NCBI GenBank assembly: GCA_002943765.1
Contig: PQWQ01000021.1
Location: 248,001-312,000, forward strand
Direction: 5' to 3'
Origin: Psoroptes ovis
Lineage: Eukaryota > Arthropoda > Arachnida > Sarcoptiformes > Psoroptidae
DNA length: 64,000 bases
A model generated the notes under the pieces. It searched no databases. It saw nothing but the letters and a program-made list of their open reading frames with translations, and was not told the origin of the DNA. The position numbers and the translations under genes are program-made. Of the stretch, positions 22,701-34,212 are shown one piece after another; position 1 is the stretch's first letter, and every line of letters begins with the position of its first letter.

Positions 22701-24917
22701 AATCACAAAACTCATCGACATACACAAATTGAAACAATTTGATTTGTGAAAATTGAAATTTAATCAAATTATCTTTGTTTTTTGTTATTTTGAGAAAATT
22801 GAAAAAACATTGAAAATCGATTATGTACAAGGTAAGACTCTCTTCGATTGCTCCTTGATTACCCCTCAATGGCCCCTCGGATACCCCGTGATCGTCCCTT
22901 GGTCTATGCGAGGGCAGTCACCTAGTACACCGTTCCGAGGTTTCCGAACAATCATTTGACCGGTGAAAATCGTAAAAAAAAACACCGAAATTCAATTTGA
23001 ATTCATCCGAAATTTGTCAAAGTGAAACATCGTTTGTGTGTCGAAACATTGTCAAGGAATGAGTTTCTGACAAATTTGATTTGTGAGACACTTTCAATTA
23101 GGAGCCGGGGGGCTCCGGGAAAATTCCCGGAAAACAAAAAAAAATTCGAGATTTTCTGAAAATTTCTGACAAGTAATTTTCGCGAAAAGGTCATGAAGCC
23201 AACTCATTGAAAAAACTAATTGAACATGTTCGGTTAATTTCGGCTGTCAACAAACAATCAAGCATCTGTACGATCAAATTCGATAATTTTCGAAATTATT
23301 TCGGCGTCAATTATTGCCTTTTTCGGGACCATCCATAAACTGTGGTACGCTACGTGCATGTCTTATGTTTATTTGATGATGATCGACGGTAATTGAATTA
23401 ATTTGAATGATTTCGGTGAGAGAATTTCGATGTTTTCTTCACGGCCACCAGAGAATTCGGTAAATTTCCCGTCAATTTTAGGGAAATTTTCCGGAATTTT
23501 CCGAGAATTTTCTCCCGGCACTCACCATTCGTTTGTATCCTTATTTGTCCCCCTGTTTTCACTTCTTTGTTTCGTTTCCACTTGATTTGGCCACAATTTT
23601 CCGGCATTCGTTTCCGGAAAATTCGGAAAATTTCCCGGAAAATTTTTCCGATCAGAAGTCTAAGACCAGAATCTTAAGGCCCGTATTCTTCGAATGCCTT
23701 CGAAAAACTGTTTTCAAATGATTCGAATCATGGAAATCACTTTGAATGGGACCGAAAAAATTTTTCTGACACAAAAAACACATAAGTCAATGATCATCAA
23801 AAATTTGAATCAAAAACGAAATGGTTGATGATCGAAATCATCATCATCAGAATTCATCATTTGATTGTTTCAACAAATGATCCATTCAAATGATTATCAT
23901 CATTTCGTAATCGAAATTCTATAAATTTCGATTTGGAAAACATTCATAAAAATTGTTACAAATTGTTTTTTTCGGAAATTTTCTCTTCGAAGAATTCAAC
24001 CGAAATTCACATGATACAAATAATGTGTTTGAATGGTTTTCTTGGGATCCCCGGTAACTGTTTTCTGGTTATCCACCCCCCCCCACACACGCTCACACAT
24101 TTAAATTGAAATTCGATGGTAAATTGAATTTTTCCTGTATTTTTCTTCTCTTCCAACCTTCCAATATCCTCTTTTCCATCAAACAGTTCTACCAAATAAT
24201 GGACCAAAAATAACAACCGATCAAAATGAATATACGTTGGGCGATGAAATACAAGCAAATTGTACATCTGATCGTTCAAATTTAGATATTTTACTTAATT
24301 TCACCATCAATGATGAACCGGTAAGTTTTTAACTGAAAATTGATTCAAATATGATCAATTAAATCAATCTTAACACGTAATTTTAGCACGTGTTTTAGCA
24401 GTATCCGCCACCTAGCGGTGGTCATTAAAGCACGTGTTTTATCACGTGTTAATTTGCAATGAAATTTCAATCCAATTAATCATAATTAATTAATTAAATT
24501 TTCAATTTATCAATCCTTTGAACAACAAAATAGATAACGAACAGTATCGAATATGAGGTAAAATATTCAACACAGCTACATACTGATTCGCTGAAAACAT
24601 CGATTATATCGATCCGGTTTCAATTGAATGAAAAAAATTTTGCACAAAAAAAACTAAAATTAAAATGTTTATCATCCATACCGCTGTATAATATACGTAA
24701 TGAAGCAATAAAAATAATTAAAGATTATCATCATTATCATCAAAATCAACCATCTAATACTGATGATCAAATTCCATTTCATTATTATCCACCATTATCT
24801 CGGCAATCAAATCAACAACGATCTCCGCCATCATCATCGCTGTCATCGGCCGTATCATCTGCCGCATCATCATCAGCCATTTCATCATTGTCGCCTAGTG
24901 GTGAACATCAAGGTTAG
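19757..24917 (+). CDS. Beaten-path (beat) family immunoglobulin protein, five exons
   Basis: Exons 19757-20316, 20603-20663, 20727-20862, 24187-24320 and 24534-24917 join in phase and stop at TAG. Secreted or cell-surface Ig proteins of this family bind Side receptors in axon guidance. First Ig-like domain: PSPLVVGESAELTCNYDLE, LYSFKWYKDG, EFYRYVPRDYPP, SGINVD, then GKYRCEISAEAPSF, which is the diagnostic beat block. Second domain: LPNNGP, YTLGDEIQANCTSDRS, and LKLKCLSS as the second cysteine. A hydrophobic signal-like segment precedes LRITLLDIPSP; the start may be the ATG at 20024 (335 aa) rather than 19757. The tail is Ser-rich without an evident anchor, and a GTTAGT donor at the stop leaves room for a further exon. 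Intron 3 is 3.3 kb and full of foldbacks; intron 4 carries a miniature element. Confidence 0.85.
20414..20534. mobile_element. hAT-type miniature element in beat intron 1
   Basis: Ends TGTGATTCTCAACCATT and AAATGGTTGAGAATCACTG. The interior contains TGCCAC...GGCGGCA...GGCACAA, like the 48060 copy. Confidence 0.7.
21385..21560 (-). repeat. GC-hairpin repeat, copy 2 (beat intron 3)
   Basis: The hairpin GCCCGTGTC/GAAACGGGC is at 21449-21467. Its outer end TCGGAACGCTTCC...AAAATTTTCGACCCA on the minus strand matches the start of the 27885 copy. Confidence 0.55.
22500..22625 (-). repeat. GC-hairpin repeat, copy 3 (beat intron 3)
   Basis: A perfect GCCCGAGCTGAGCTCGGGC stem at 22558-22576 sits between TTCTGTCACAG and TAAGCAGCTGGCAAGC on the minus strand. 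Confidence 0.55.
24370..24452. mobile_element. 83-bp inverted-repeat element with CACGTG motifs (beat intron 4)
   Basis: TTAACACGTAATTTTAGC at the left and ATCACGTGTTAA at the right are inverted. Three CACGTG hexamers lie inside the arms and a CCACC/GGTGG stem is at the centre. The superfamily is not clear; the TTAA at both ends is compatible with a TTAA-targeting transposase. Confidence 0.55.
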
Positions 24918-25029
24918 TAGTCGGGCACCCAATTGATTTAACCATCTTTGACCATCTTCGATGCGTCAATTCTATGGGTTTTTCGATGCGCTTTAGACGC
25001 TACGAACCCGATTAGCGATTCGCAATCCC

Positions 25030-25568
25030 CGAATTCTGTGGGTTCTATGGATCCTGTGAATTCTACGGATTCTGTGGATCCTGTGAATACGGATTCTATG
25101 GATCCTGTGAATTCTACGGATTCTGTGGATCCTGTGAATTCTACGGATTCTAAGGATCCTGTGAACACGGATTCTGTGAATTCTAAGGATTCTGTGGATT
25201 CTACGGATTCTGTGAACACGGATTCTGTGAATTCTACGGATTCTGTGAACACGGATTCTGTGAATTCTAAGGATTCTGTGGATTCTACGGATTCTGTGAA
25301 CACGGATTCTGTGAATTCTAAGGATTCTGTGGATTCTACGGATTCTGTGAACACGGATTCTGTGAATTCTAAGGATTCTGTGGATTCTACGGATTCTGTG
25401 AACACGGATTCTGTGGATTCTACGGATTCTGTGAACACGGATTCTGTGGATTCTACGGATTCTGTGAACACGGATTCTGTGGATTCTACGGATTCTGTGA
25501 ACACGGATTCTGTGGATTCTACGGATTCTGTGAACACGGATTCTGTGGATTCTACGGATTCTGTGAAT
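25030..25568. repeat. Coding-like minisatellite (GATTCTGTG/GATTCTACG units)
   Basis: About 540 bp of nested 9-, 15- and 30-33-bp units made from GATTCTGTG, GATTCTACG, GATTCTAAG and AACACG. Every unit is a multiple of three, so the array is open in several frames on both strands (D-S-V/T-D-S on plus, E-S-V/T-E-S on minus). It begins about 110 bp after the beat stop. The 3' half is a homogeneous run of the last unit, a sign of recent expansion. Confidence 0.9.
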
Positions 25569-25979
25569 TTTTTCCCGATTTCTTCCATCAAATCGTTTAC
25601 AGAATTCACACAAATTGAATTCTTATTCTTGCAAATCGAATGAATTTCTATGATTTCATATTCATTCGATTCGATTCGAATTGTTTGTTGATTCGTTGAT
25701 TTCAAATGATTTCAAATGAAATGAAAAGAAAATTCATAAATTCTGTAACATACAGAATTTCTGCCAAAATTTTCCTAAAAGATTTTCCATTTGAAATGAT
25801 TCATTCAATTGAATTCTTGTATCCAATGATTTGTTTTCTTATTTTCAATTTCTTTTCTTTGGCTTTCCAGAATCCAATTCAATGATTCAAATGATTATTT
25901 CAATTTCATTTCATTTTTCTTTGAATGAACAAATACTTATCAGAAAAAGAATATTCTCGTATTGTCGTATTATTATTGT

Positions 25980-26061
25980 ATTAGGTTGTCCGAAAAGTTC
26001 ATTCCGCTTAATCAATAGAGTTGCTCGATGAAAATCGGTCAGAACTTTTCGGACAACCTAT
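25980..26061. mobile_element. Mariner-type foldback, type A core
   Basis: Arms ATTAGGTTGTCCGAAAAGTT and GAACTTTTCGGACAACCTA with a CGCTTAATCAATAGAGTTGC core; very close to the consensus. Confidence 0.85.
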
Positions 26062-26191
26062 TATTTATGAATTGCTCCATTTTTGTATTGTTTATTACGA
26101 GAACATTGCTACACATAATAGACACAGACATACACTCAGTTCATGTAGCTTTTGAATTGATTTTCAAAAAAATATGCATCATCCAAACAAG

Positions 26192-26461
26192 CAGTGGTTC
26201 TCAACCAACTGGGCCACTGGGCACTTTTGTGTTTACTGCAAAATTTCGGAAATTTTTAAAAATTTTACCGCCAAATTTGCTCTAAATATTACGTTGTCCG
26301 AGAAGTTCATTCCGCTTAATCAATAGAGTTGCCCATGAAAATCGGCCAGAACTTTCCGGACAACCTAATATATCACGTAATCCTTTACTAATGGTGTGTG
26401 GCGCCAAATTTCGAAAATTTTTAAATTTTGTGCCCTAGCCAGAAATGGTTGAGAACCACTG
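26192..26461. mobile_element. hAT-type miniature element, interrupted by a mariner foldback
   Basis: Ends CAGTGGTTCTCAACCAACTG and ATGGTTGAGAACCACTG. Without the 81-bp insertion at 26289-26369 the body is about 190 bp. It shares the GCGCCAAATTTCG interior with other hAT copies. Confidence 0.8.
26289..26369. mobile_element. Mariner-type foldback nested in a hAT element
   Basis: Type A core; arms TTACGTTGTCCGAGAAGTTC and GAACTTTCCGGACAACCTAA. It splits the hAT copy into two halves, dating this insertion after the hAT insertion. Confidence 0.8.
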
Positions 26462-26899
26462 TCAACCTAAAAATATAACAGATTATATGAATGCGTTTCA
26501 TTGAAATCAAAGAATTCATACTTTTTTCGAGCCTTGAAGCCAAATATAAGTTTCTTTCAATTCGTTTCATTTCATTTCAATTCATTTTTCTTCTAGTCGA
26601 CAACATATTTCAGCAGCCGTTCATACATTTCAATGATTCAGTATGATTGAATAATCTGAATCAGTCATTGAATTTATGAATGGTTTTTGATATGAAATTG
26701 AATCAATTCTGCTTTTTGTTCATTTTGTTTGTTTGGAGAAATTTTCCGTAAAAAAAATTTTCCGAAAAAAATTTTTAAATTGAATTTTCCTTCTCCCCCT
26801 CCTTCTCCTCCTCCTCCTCCTCCTCCATTTTCTGCCATTTTTTTACTTCATTCCGATTCTTCGTCTTGGGTTCTGTTCATAGAATCTGTTCCAATTGGA

Positions 26900-27027
26900 T
26901 TTTGAATTCTTTGAAATTAAATGAATTTTGAATTCTTTGAAATTAAATGAATTTTGAATTCTTTGAAATTAAATGAATTTTGAATTCTTTGAAATTAAAT
27001 GAATTTTGAATTCTTTGAAATTTCGAA
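26900..27027. repeat. 26-bp tandem repeat, about 4.8 copies
   Basis: Unit TTTGAATTCTTTGAAATTAA followed by ATGAAT; the copies are nearly identical. Confidence 0.85.
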
Positions 27028-27589
27028 TTTTCAAATGGTTCAATTGGCTTGAAATGGTTTTCCAAAAATGGATTTGAAAATGATTCAATGTGTGAGTGAT
27101 GATGATGATCCGAATGAATCCGATTTACTTTTAATTCTTTTTATCAGAATTTTTTTTGTTTTCTGGGAAGTTTCTCTGATGATTTTTCTGGAAACTTTCT
27201 CTGACAATTTGCGGGGAAGTTTCTCGGATGATTCTCGGAAAATTTCTCTCTCGGAATGATTCAAAATTTTGTCTCAAAAGATCATAACCTTTTGAGATAC
27301 AATTGAACTCGGTGGAGCCTAATGGGATCCCAGTAATGGGCCCTAAGTGCGAACCTTTGATCAAATGATTTACGGGTGGAAATTATTTGAAAGTGTCAAG
27401 GGAAAATTTCCGAGAATTCCAGGAAAATTTCTGGAGAGAATTCCTGGAAAATTCCTTTGAAATCAAAAAAATTGATTCCCGACTAAAAGTGTCCCGAGTT
27501 AATTGTTGAAATTGTCCACAGTTGTCTCAATCAAATAATATCTACCATTGATATTTGATCCTAAGTAGTTTTTCCATTTAGGAAAAATT

Positions 27590-27665
27590 AGGGCTGTCCG
27601 GAAAGTCATGGCGGCAAATATCAAAGAACTCTGCGGAAAAATCCGCCAGAACTTTTCGGACAGCC
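27590..27665. mobile_element. Mariner-type foldback, type C
   Basis: Arms GGGCTGTCCGGAAAGTCATG and CAGAACTTTTCGGACAGCC with GGCGG/CCGCC extending the stem inward. Confidence 0.7.
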
Positions 27666-27879
27666 AAAACTAATTTTAATTTCATTTTTTCTCTCAATAA
27701 TTAAACATTGTTGTTTAATGACCATTTTTCACTATTTTTTGATGATTAAATTATCACATAAAAAGATAAAATGATACAAATAATGAAATTAAAATTCCTG
27801 AACAAAAAAACAATAAAATTTATTATGATATTTATGGTGAAAGGGGCAAAATGAAAAAAAAATTTTGAAAATAAATTTT

Positions 27880-28070
27880 CGACCCAGATAACGGTCGGAA
27901 CGTTTTTTTAAAAATTGCGTCTGAAGCTGTCGTGTGTTCCATTGAATGAATTAAAATTGCCCGAGCGCCACTCGGGCAAAAGCAGTTTTAAAGCAAAAAA
28001 GCAGCCCGTTTCTCTCACGTTCTATGACAGTTAATGGAGAGTTTTGCTCCAAAAAAATTTTTCACATAAA
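27880..28070 (+). repeat. GC-hairpin repeat, copy 4
   Basis: TGCCCGAGCGCCACTCGGGCA at 27958-27978. The outer end AAATTTTCGACCCAGATAAC and the AGCTGTC...TTCCATTGAAT block match copies 2 and 7. It ends near GGAGAGTTTTGCTCC. Confidence 0.6.
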
Positions 28071-28186
28071 ACCTACTGCAACAATCGAAGAGTTCATTTG
28101 ATGATGATCATCATCATCATCAAATGATCATAATAATATCAATGATGATAATAATAAAAATCCATATTTTTTCGTTTGCTAAATTT

Positions 28187-28262
28187 GAGGCTGTCCGAAA
28201 AGTTGTGGCGGGTGTTCAATGAAGGTTTCCATTGAATGATGCGACAAAACTTTTCGGACAAC
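28187..28262. mobile_element. Mariner-type foldback, type C
   Basis: Arms AGGCTGTCCGAAAAGTTGTG and AAAACTTTTCGGACAACC; a TTTCCATTGAATG core nearly identical to the 35016 copy. Confidence 0.8.
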
Positions 28263-31206
28263 CGTTGAAATCATTCAAATATGAAAAAAATGGATTTTTT
28301 TTTTTTTTTTTGATCATCATAATGGGCAGCAATAATAATGATGATCATCATCGTCATTGTCCATGGACATTATTATGATTATTATGATGATCATCATCAA
28401 TGTTTGAATGTAATTTAATTTATTTTATTGATCATAATGATGTAATAATAATAATAATAATCAAATGATAATGGATTTGAATGATTATTATTATTATTAT
28501 TATTTCTTTGATTGTTTTGTTTGTTTCGGATGACTTTATTTTGTGAATGATCATACATTTACATGGCTCATGATTTCGTTTGATGACTTAATATTTTTTT
28601 TTCATTGATAATATTCAATTGAAATATCATTTTATTTATGGCTATTTTAACTCTTTCATTTCAAAAAATAAAAAAAAAATAAAAAAAAATGTTGACCAAG
28701 AATCTGTAGGACTAATTCGAAAAATTTGATTCAAAATATAATCTTTTCCGTTTATTCTGTTAATCTGTTCATTTATCTTGTTGGCGATTATTGATTCTTA
28801 ATGCATTGAATGCCAGTCACACCGCTCTTCATATTCGCTTACCATGCATCACCGACTTCATTCTGTGTTTTCTGCAGGTTCTGCATCTGCACTTTCAAAT
28901 GTGCTTGCCACATCTTTATGGCATTTCGACTATCCTTCGGTTGTTCGTTGCCTTTCTCTTCGGTAATAAAATACCAAATATTATTACATTATTAGTACAT
29001 TATTACATTATCATCATCATCATCATCATCATTTGATAATAACAATGATAATATTAATGTAATAATCATAATAATAATAATAATAATTAATAATTCATTT
29101 ACTTATCATCATTATTTATTATAAATGCTCAGAATACATACATTTTCAAATTACTTTTATTTTACTTTTTTTTTGGTGTGGTACAGTGGCAGTAATATGC
29201 CATTGTCGTCCACAAACACACACACACACACACACACACAATATAACATTTGATTATATTTTGATTACATAATCATCATCATCATCATTATGATTGTTAT
29301 TATTCCGAAATGGTCAATGATGATGATGATGATTCAACATTCATATCCATTCAATGATAGGTCCATTGATTCATCGAATTTTTGTTCAAAAAAAAAAATT
29401 CTGGTCAAAATTATGGACTAATGGACTCTTCGGGTCCAAATATCGATGATCAATTTTGGTAAATTTTTGGTGGATTACTCTTACAAATAAGTAATGATTT
29501 GATTCGAAAATTATCGATTCGAAGATATTGTGCGAAGCATTCATAAATAATAAATGTGTAACCATTGTTTATGAATGTTTCATTTTGAAATTGAAAATGA
29601 AAATGATCAAATTAAGTAATGAAAGGATGAAATAAGTGAGGAAAGGAGATGTGTTTTTCGGTGTATTTTCGGTGCATCACGGTGCATATTTAAGCCCGTT
29701 TCGATTATGATTTATTTGATTTAAATCCTTTTTTTGGGTCCCGAGGAGTTCTTGAATTTCCGAATTACCCGATTCCCAGAATCACCAGATTCCGGGTATT
29801 CTGAACCCGAGAAATTCCAGAATTCGGTGATTCTGATCTCTGCACCCTGAATATTCTGTGTTCTAATTATTCATTTCTTAATTAATTCTTTGTTTTTCTC
29901 TTTCTTTTTGACACCTTTAATCCTTTCACCCTGTTTGTTTGCTTGGCAAATGTAAAACAAATGTAAAAAAACACGTGTCAACCAATGTTAGCACGTACCG
30001 AAGTATTAAACGTACCTTATGGTAGCCCATATGGTCATCAGCCAGAAATGAACATGGTCAAATGTATTTATATTCTGTTCACAACAATTATTCATTGGCA
30101 ATTTCAAAATTTATTTCAATGAAATTATTTCTCCGAAAAAAAAAATCTTGTTCCAAACAATAATAATGTCCGAATTATCAATCATAATTAGTTCAATAAT
30201 TACTTTAATTAATTAATTAATTGCACTAATTGTATTAATTAATCCAAGCATAATTACCTGGATGATAAATTGACCGACGATTATTGCGACCATCACCAAC
30301 TGTGACCAGTTAACCATCGATTCGAAACAAGGACTCGCAAAGGTCAAAGGTGACCAAAGGATTGACAGTTTAATTGATTGATTAGTTAATCAATTCAATT
30401 TTGTAATAATCAAAACAAATAATTTCATGTAAAGTTTATAGAAATTTTTATAATTTTCAAATTTTTTAAAATATTCTTAAATCATTTGAGATCATTTCGA
30501 AAGGGTTAAAGGTTATTTGGTACCATTTTTATCTATTTTAACCTGTTTCAGCCCTTTCAAAAAACTGTAATTTAAACCATTTTCTTTGAAAAACTCTTCA
30601 TTTTATCTTGTTCTGTTGTAATAGCTTTATGAACTATATTACTTTATTTATTTCTCATTATTTTGGTTTCAATTAGACGTAAATAAATAATTTTTTTTTG
30701 CCGTAAATTTTTCCTGATTTTCGTGAAGATTTCCTCGGAATTTTCTGGAAAATTTCTCTCAAAAAAAAAAAAAAAAAAAAAATAACTAGTCACAACATCT
30801 TTGTGGGTTAATTTTAATCTGATTATATTTTGGTCTATTGATTGATTATCTGCACAAGTTTTAAGAGGTTTTAACCCTTTACTTATCGAATGAAAAAATA
30901 AAAATTTTGATCCAAATTTAATTGAATTCGAATTGTTATTCACATTGTTCAATGAATCCTCAAAAAAACCTGTAAGATTTTCTTTTCAATCTCACAAAAA
31001 AACAATTAAAAGTCTCGAGAAAATTTCCATAATTCCAATTTGCCTCCCCCCGACTTTCTTAGAAAAACTCTTAACCCCCCCCCCGGTGCACTCAAATTTG
31101 GTGCCAAAAATTTTTTTAGAATTAATTTCACCATCATATAAATAACGATTCCCCTAATCACAAACATCGAACATGAAAAACATTTTCAAGCTCTTAGATC
31201 TATTTT

Positions 31207-31287
31207 TTAGGTTGTCCAAAAAGTTCTTGCCGATTTTTTCATAATTATCTATGATATAATCGGCAAAAACTTTTCGGACAACCTAAT
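31207..31287. mobile_element. Mariner-type foldback, type B core
   Basis: Arms TTTAGGTTGTCCAAAAAGTT and AAACTTTTCGGACAACCTAA; the CTTGCCGATT/AATCGGCAA stem continues inward, giving a long hairpin. Confidence 0.8.
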
Positions 31288-31688
31288 ATTTTAGACATTT
31301 ATATAAATGAATAGCCCTCTGAAAATTGATGAAACTTTTTATGAATTAAGACTTATTTATTGTTGATATTTATTTGAAATGTAAGCAAATAAAAAATTAC
31401 ACTCAAAAAAAATAATTGACATGTTTTTTTATATGCATCCCCCCTTTAAATACGTTCGTGCCCATCCCCTCATTCGTCTCCCGCAATCCTCTTCTTCTCA
31501 TCCTTGCTATCCTCACCCTTTCGCCCTCCAGTCCCCGTCTATCCCCGCCCCCCGTACAAAAGTGAAATTTGATTTGGACTCTTGATTGACGCGTGTCAAA
31601 AATTAAAAAAAAAAGTTCTTACCACCTCGGGTCCGTAGAATATTTAATATAAATAGACACATTGACATCGGTCCAACGAATGAATATA

Positions 31689-31770
31689 TTAGGTTGTCCA
31701 ATAAGTTCTTGCAGTTTTTAAAATTTTTTTTCATTCAGAAAAACGGCAAGAACTTATGGGACAACCGAAT
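31689..31770. mobile_element. Mariner-type foldback, type D
   Basis: Arms TTAGGTTGTCCAATAAGTTC and GAACTTATGGGACAACCGAA, with a T-rich loop as in the 12880 copy. Confidence 0.8.
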
Positions 31771-32211
31771 ATTCATGTATTTATTTATTCCAATATTCTC
31801 AATATTCCATTCGACCCCCCCTCATTTTCCCCACCCCCAAACATAAACGATTTTTACTGTGCAGAAAATCAAAAAAAAAAAAAAAAAAATGTTCCAATCG
31901 ATTCGAATAAATAACGGAATATCGCCTCGGGCTATTTATTTATTTTATTTTATTTTTTTTTTCGATACATTTCCGTGCATCTTCACTCATCTTCTAACTC
32001 CTCATCCTTCTCCATCCTCCTCCTCCTCTTCCTCAATGTCTATTTATTCAATGTGTACACATAAAATACATGTTTGCTTGCTTGATTGTCTGATTATCAA
32101 GTTTTGAATGTGTCGAAATTAAGTATTTTTTTTTTCGAGTGAAGCATAAAAAATTGATTTGTGGTCAATTTTTACCCCTCCTCCTCCTCCTCTCTTTCTC
32201 CCCTCATTCTA

Positions 32212-32291
32212 TTAGGTTGTCCCATAAGTTCTTACTGGTTATATGGTAGAAAATCATTGGAAAATCGGCAAAAACTTATGGGACAACCTAA
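32212..32291. mobile_element. Mariner-type foldback, D arms with B core
   Basis: Arms TTAGGTTGTCCCATAAGTTC and AAACTTATGGGACAACCTAA around a TGGTTATATGG...AAATCGGC core, linking the two subfamilies. Confidence 0.8.
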
Positions 32292-32420
32292 CATCATTTG
32301 AAACACTTAATTTCCAATTTGTACCATTTTTTTCGATGCATCATTCATTTTTTCACTGTTCACTTGACAATTTATTAAGTCTCTGTGTGTGTGTGTGTGT
32401 ATTTGCATTTATTCATTTAT

Positions 32421-32503
32421 TTAGGTTGTCCGAAAAGTTCATTCCGCTTAATCGAATAGAGAGTTGCTCATGAAAATCGGTCAAAACTTTTCGGACAACC
32501 TGA
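32421..32503. mobile_element. Mariner-type foldback, type A core
   Basis: Arms TTAGGTTGTCCGAAAAGTTC and AAACTTTTCGGACAACCTGA; the core has CGCTTAATCGAATAGAGAG. Confidence 0.8.
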
Positions 32504-32578
32504 TATTTTCTTTTACAAACAAACAAACAAACATCACTGACAAATAAATTACATTTTTTTTCTTTCGTTTTTAAAGTT

Positions 32579-32729
32579 CAGTGTTTCTCAACTTTTTTTC
32601 ATTTTGTTTCATTCAACTAAATTCAACGCCCAAGAATCATTCGGCGAATCATCTCTCAAGTTTGGTACACTCCTATTGTCCATTTGAAACAACCAAAATC
32701 AGCAAAATGAAAACGGTTGAGAACCACTG
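32579..32729. mobile_element. hAT-type miniature element
   Basis: Ends CAGTGTTTCTCAACTTTTTT and AACGGTTGAGAACCACTG; no open frame. Confidence 0.7.
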
Positions 32730-33073
32730 ATCTGGGAGAAAATTGCTTCGAAAAAAAAATCATCACTTTATTTGTGAATCGGGTGAATGTATGTGTGTCC
32801 ATCATCACCGCCACCACCACCACCATCACCACCACTAAGTGATTATGCAAAAAATTCGAAAATTATTTTGGAAATTTGACAAAAATTTTTCAAAAAAAAA
32901 AAAAAATTTCCGGAAAATTTCTCAAAATTTAATTTTGTTAATGTTCGTAGCTCCTCTCTTATCCTCTCTCATCGCCATAAATCGTTGAAAATGATTTCAT
33001 TTCATTTCATTATCCACACACACACACACACACATATTCACAACACACTCCAAAAAGCACTTGAATTATGTTA

Positions 33074-33156
33074 TTAGGTTGTCCGGAAAGTTTTGACCGA
33101 TTTTCATTCAGCAACTCTATTCCATTGAGCGTCATGAACTTTTTGGACAACCTAAT
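33074..33156. mobile_element. Mariner-type foldback, type A core, reverse orientation
   Basis: Arms TTAGGTTGTCCGGAAAGTTT and GAACTTTTTGGACAACCTAA; interior ATTTTCATTCAGCAACTC. Confidence 0.8.
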
Positions 33157-33799
33157 ACTTTTTATGAATGAGGGTGAGGGGAAATTTTTTTTTTTGTCAA
33201 TGGTCCATGGTCTACGGGAAATTTTACGGGTAAATTTGAATTATTTTAAACATTTGAAATTCCTGTTTTTTCTTCTTTCCAGGGAAATTTCCTACCCCCC
33301 CCCCCCACAAAAAGCGTAATTTTGTCATCATTATTATTACTCGGATTGTCAGATGATTATTGCTGTTTGTTTGTTTGTTTATTTGTCATTTGTCATTACT
33401 TCATTATGTAACATCTTCAATGAATGGCTCTTCATTTTTAATGATTATCATTTAATAATAATGAAATTGAATTTTAATTTTTTTAGTGAATTTTTTTTCG
33501 AAAGTTTCTGGAAATTTTCTACGGAAACTTTTTCCCTGGAAACTTTCCCGAAATCCTGGAAAATTTCCGAGAACTTTCGCGGAAATTTTTTTTGAGAAAT
33601 TTTTCCAAAATTTTCGTCTTTTTGGAAATATTCTTTTAAGTCATTTTTTCTCCTAATGACAATTCTCAAAATGTCAATACAATGATAATAATAATGATCA
33701 ATTCGTGTAATGATGATTATAATGATAATAATAATAATTAAGCCTAAAGGTAAATTTCGAACGAATACATTTCATAAATTTTTCCTTTGTGAAATATTC

Positions 33800-33875
33800 A
33801 GGTTGTCCGAAAAATTTTGAGCGATTTTCAATGGACACTTTTATTTAATTTGCGTCAAAACTTTTCGGACAAGCC
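33800..33875. mobile_element. Mariner-type foldback, type C
   Basis: Arms AGGTTGTCCGAAAAATTTTG and CAAAACTTTTCGGACAAGCC. Confidence 0.7.
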
Positions 33876-34212
33876 AACAAACAACCGAAATAAACAATTG
33901 ACCATTTTCATTGATTCCGATGATACTTGTCATCAATTATTATCATTAAAAGTTTACCAAAATGGTCAATCATCATTAGTGTTGTTATCAATGACCATCC
34001 GTAAATCAATGACTTTTCCTCGAAAACTTTTTTTCGTTTGTCAGGAAAATTTTTTTTTTCTTATCTGAACCCTCAGAGATAAACGACCGAAGAATTTAAA
34101 AGAATCCTATCGAATTTCAAATACTCAAAGATGTCGAAATAAGCGAAAAATAAGTGACGATTCCTGATTGCCTCGAAGCAATCATTGATTAACCATAGAT
34201 GATTACCTTCGC

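Noticed and set aside
24938..25705. Long frames of 206-255 codons on both strands over the minisatellite
   Set aside because: They exist only because every repeat unit is a multiple of three; no independent domain, start context or splice support.
28791..29036. Hydrophobic plus-strand frame of 81 codons
   Set aside because: It runs into a (TCATCA)n microsatellite, has a poor start, and the same island is better explained as a short splice-flanked exon on one strand or the other.
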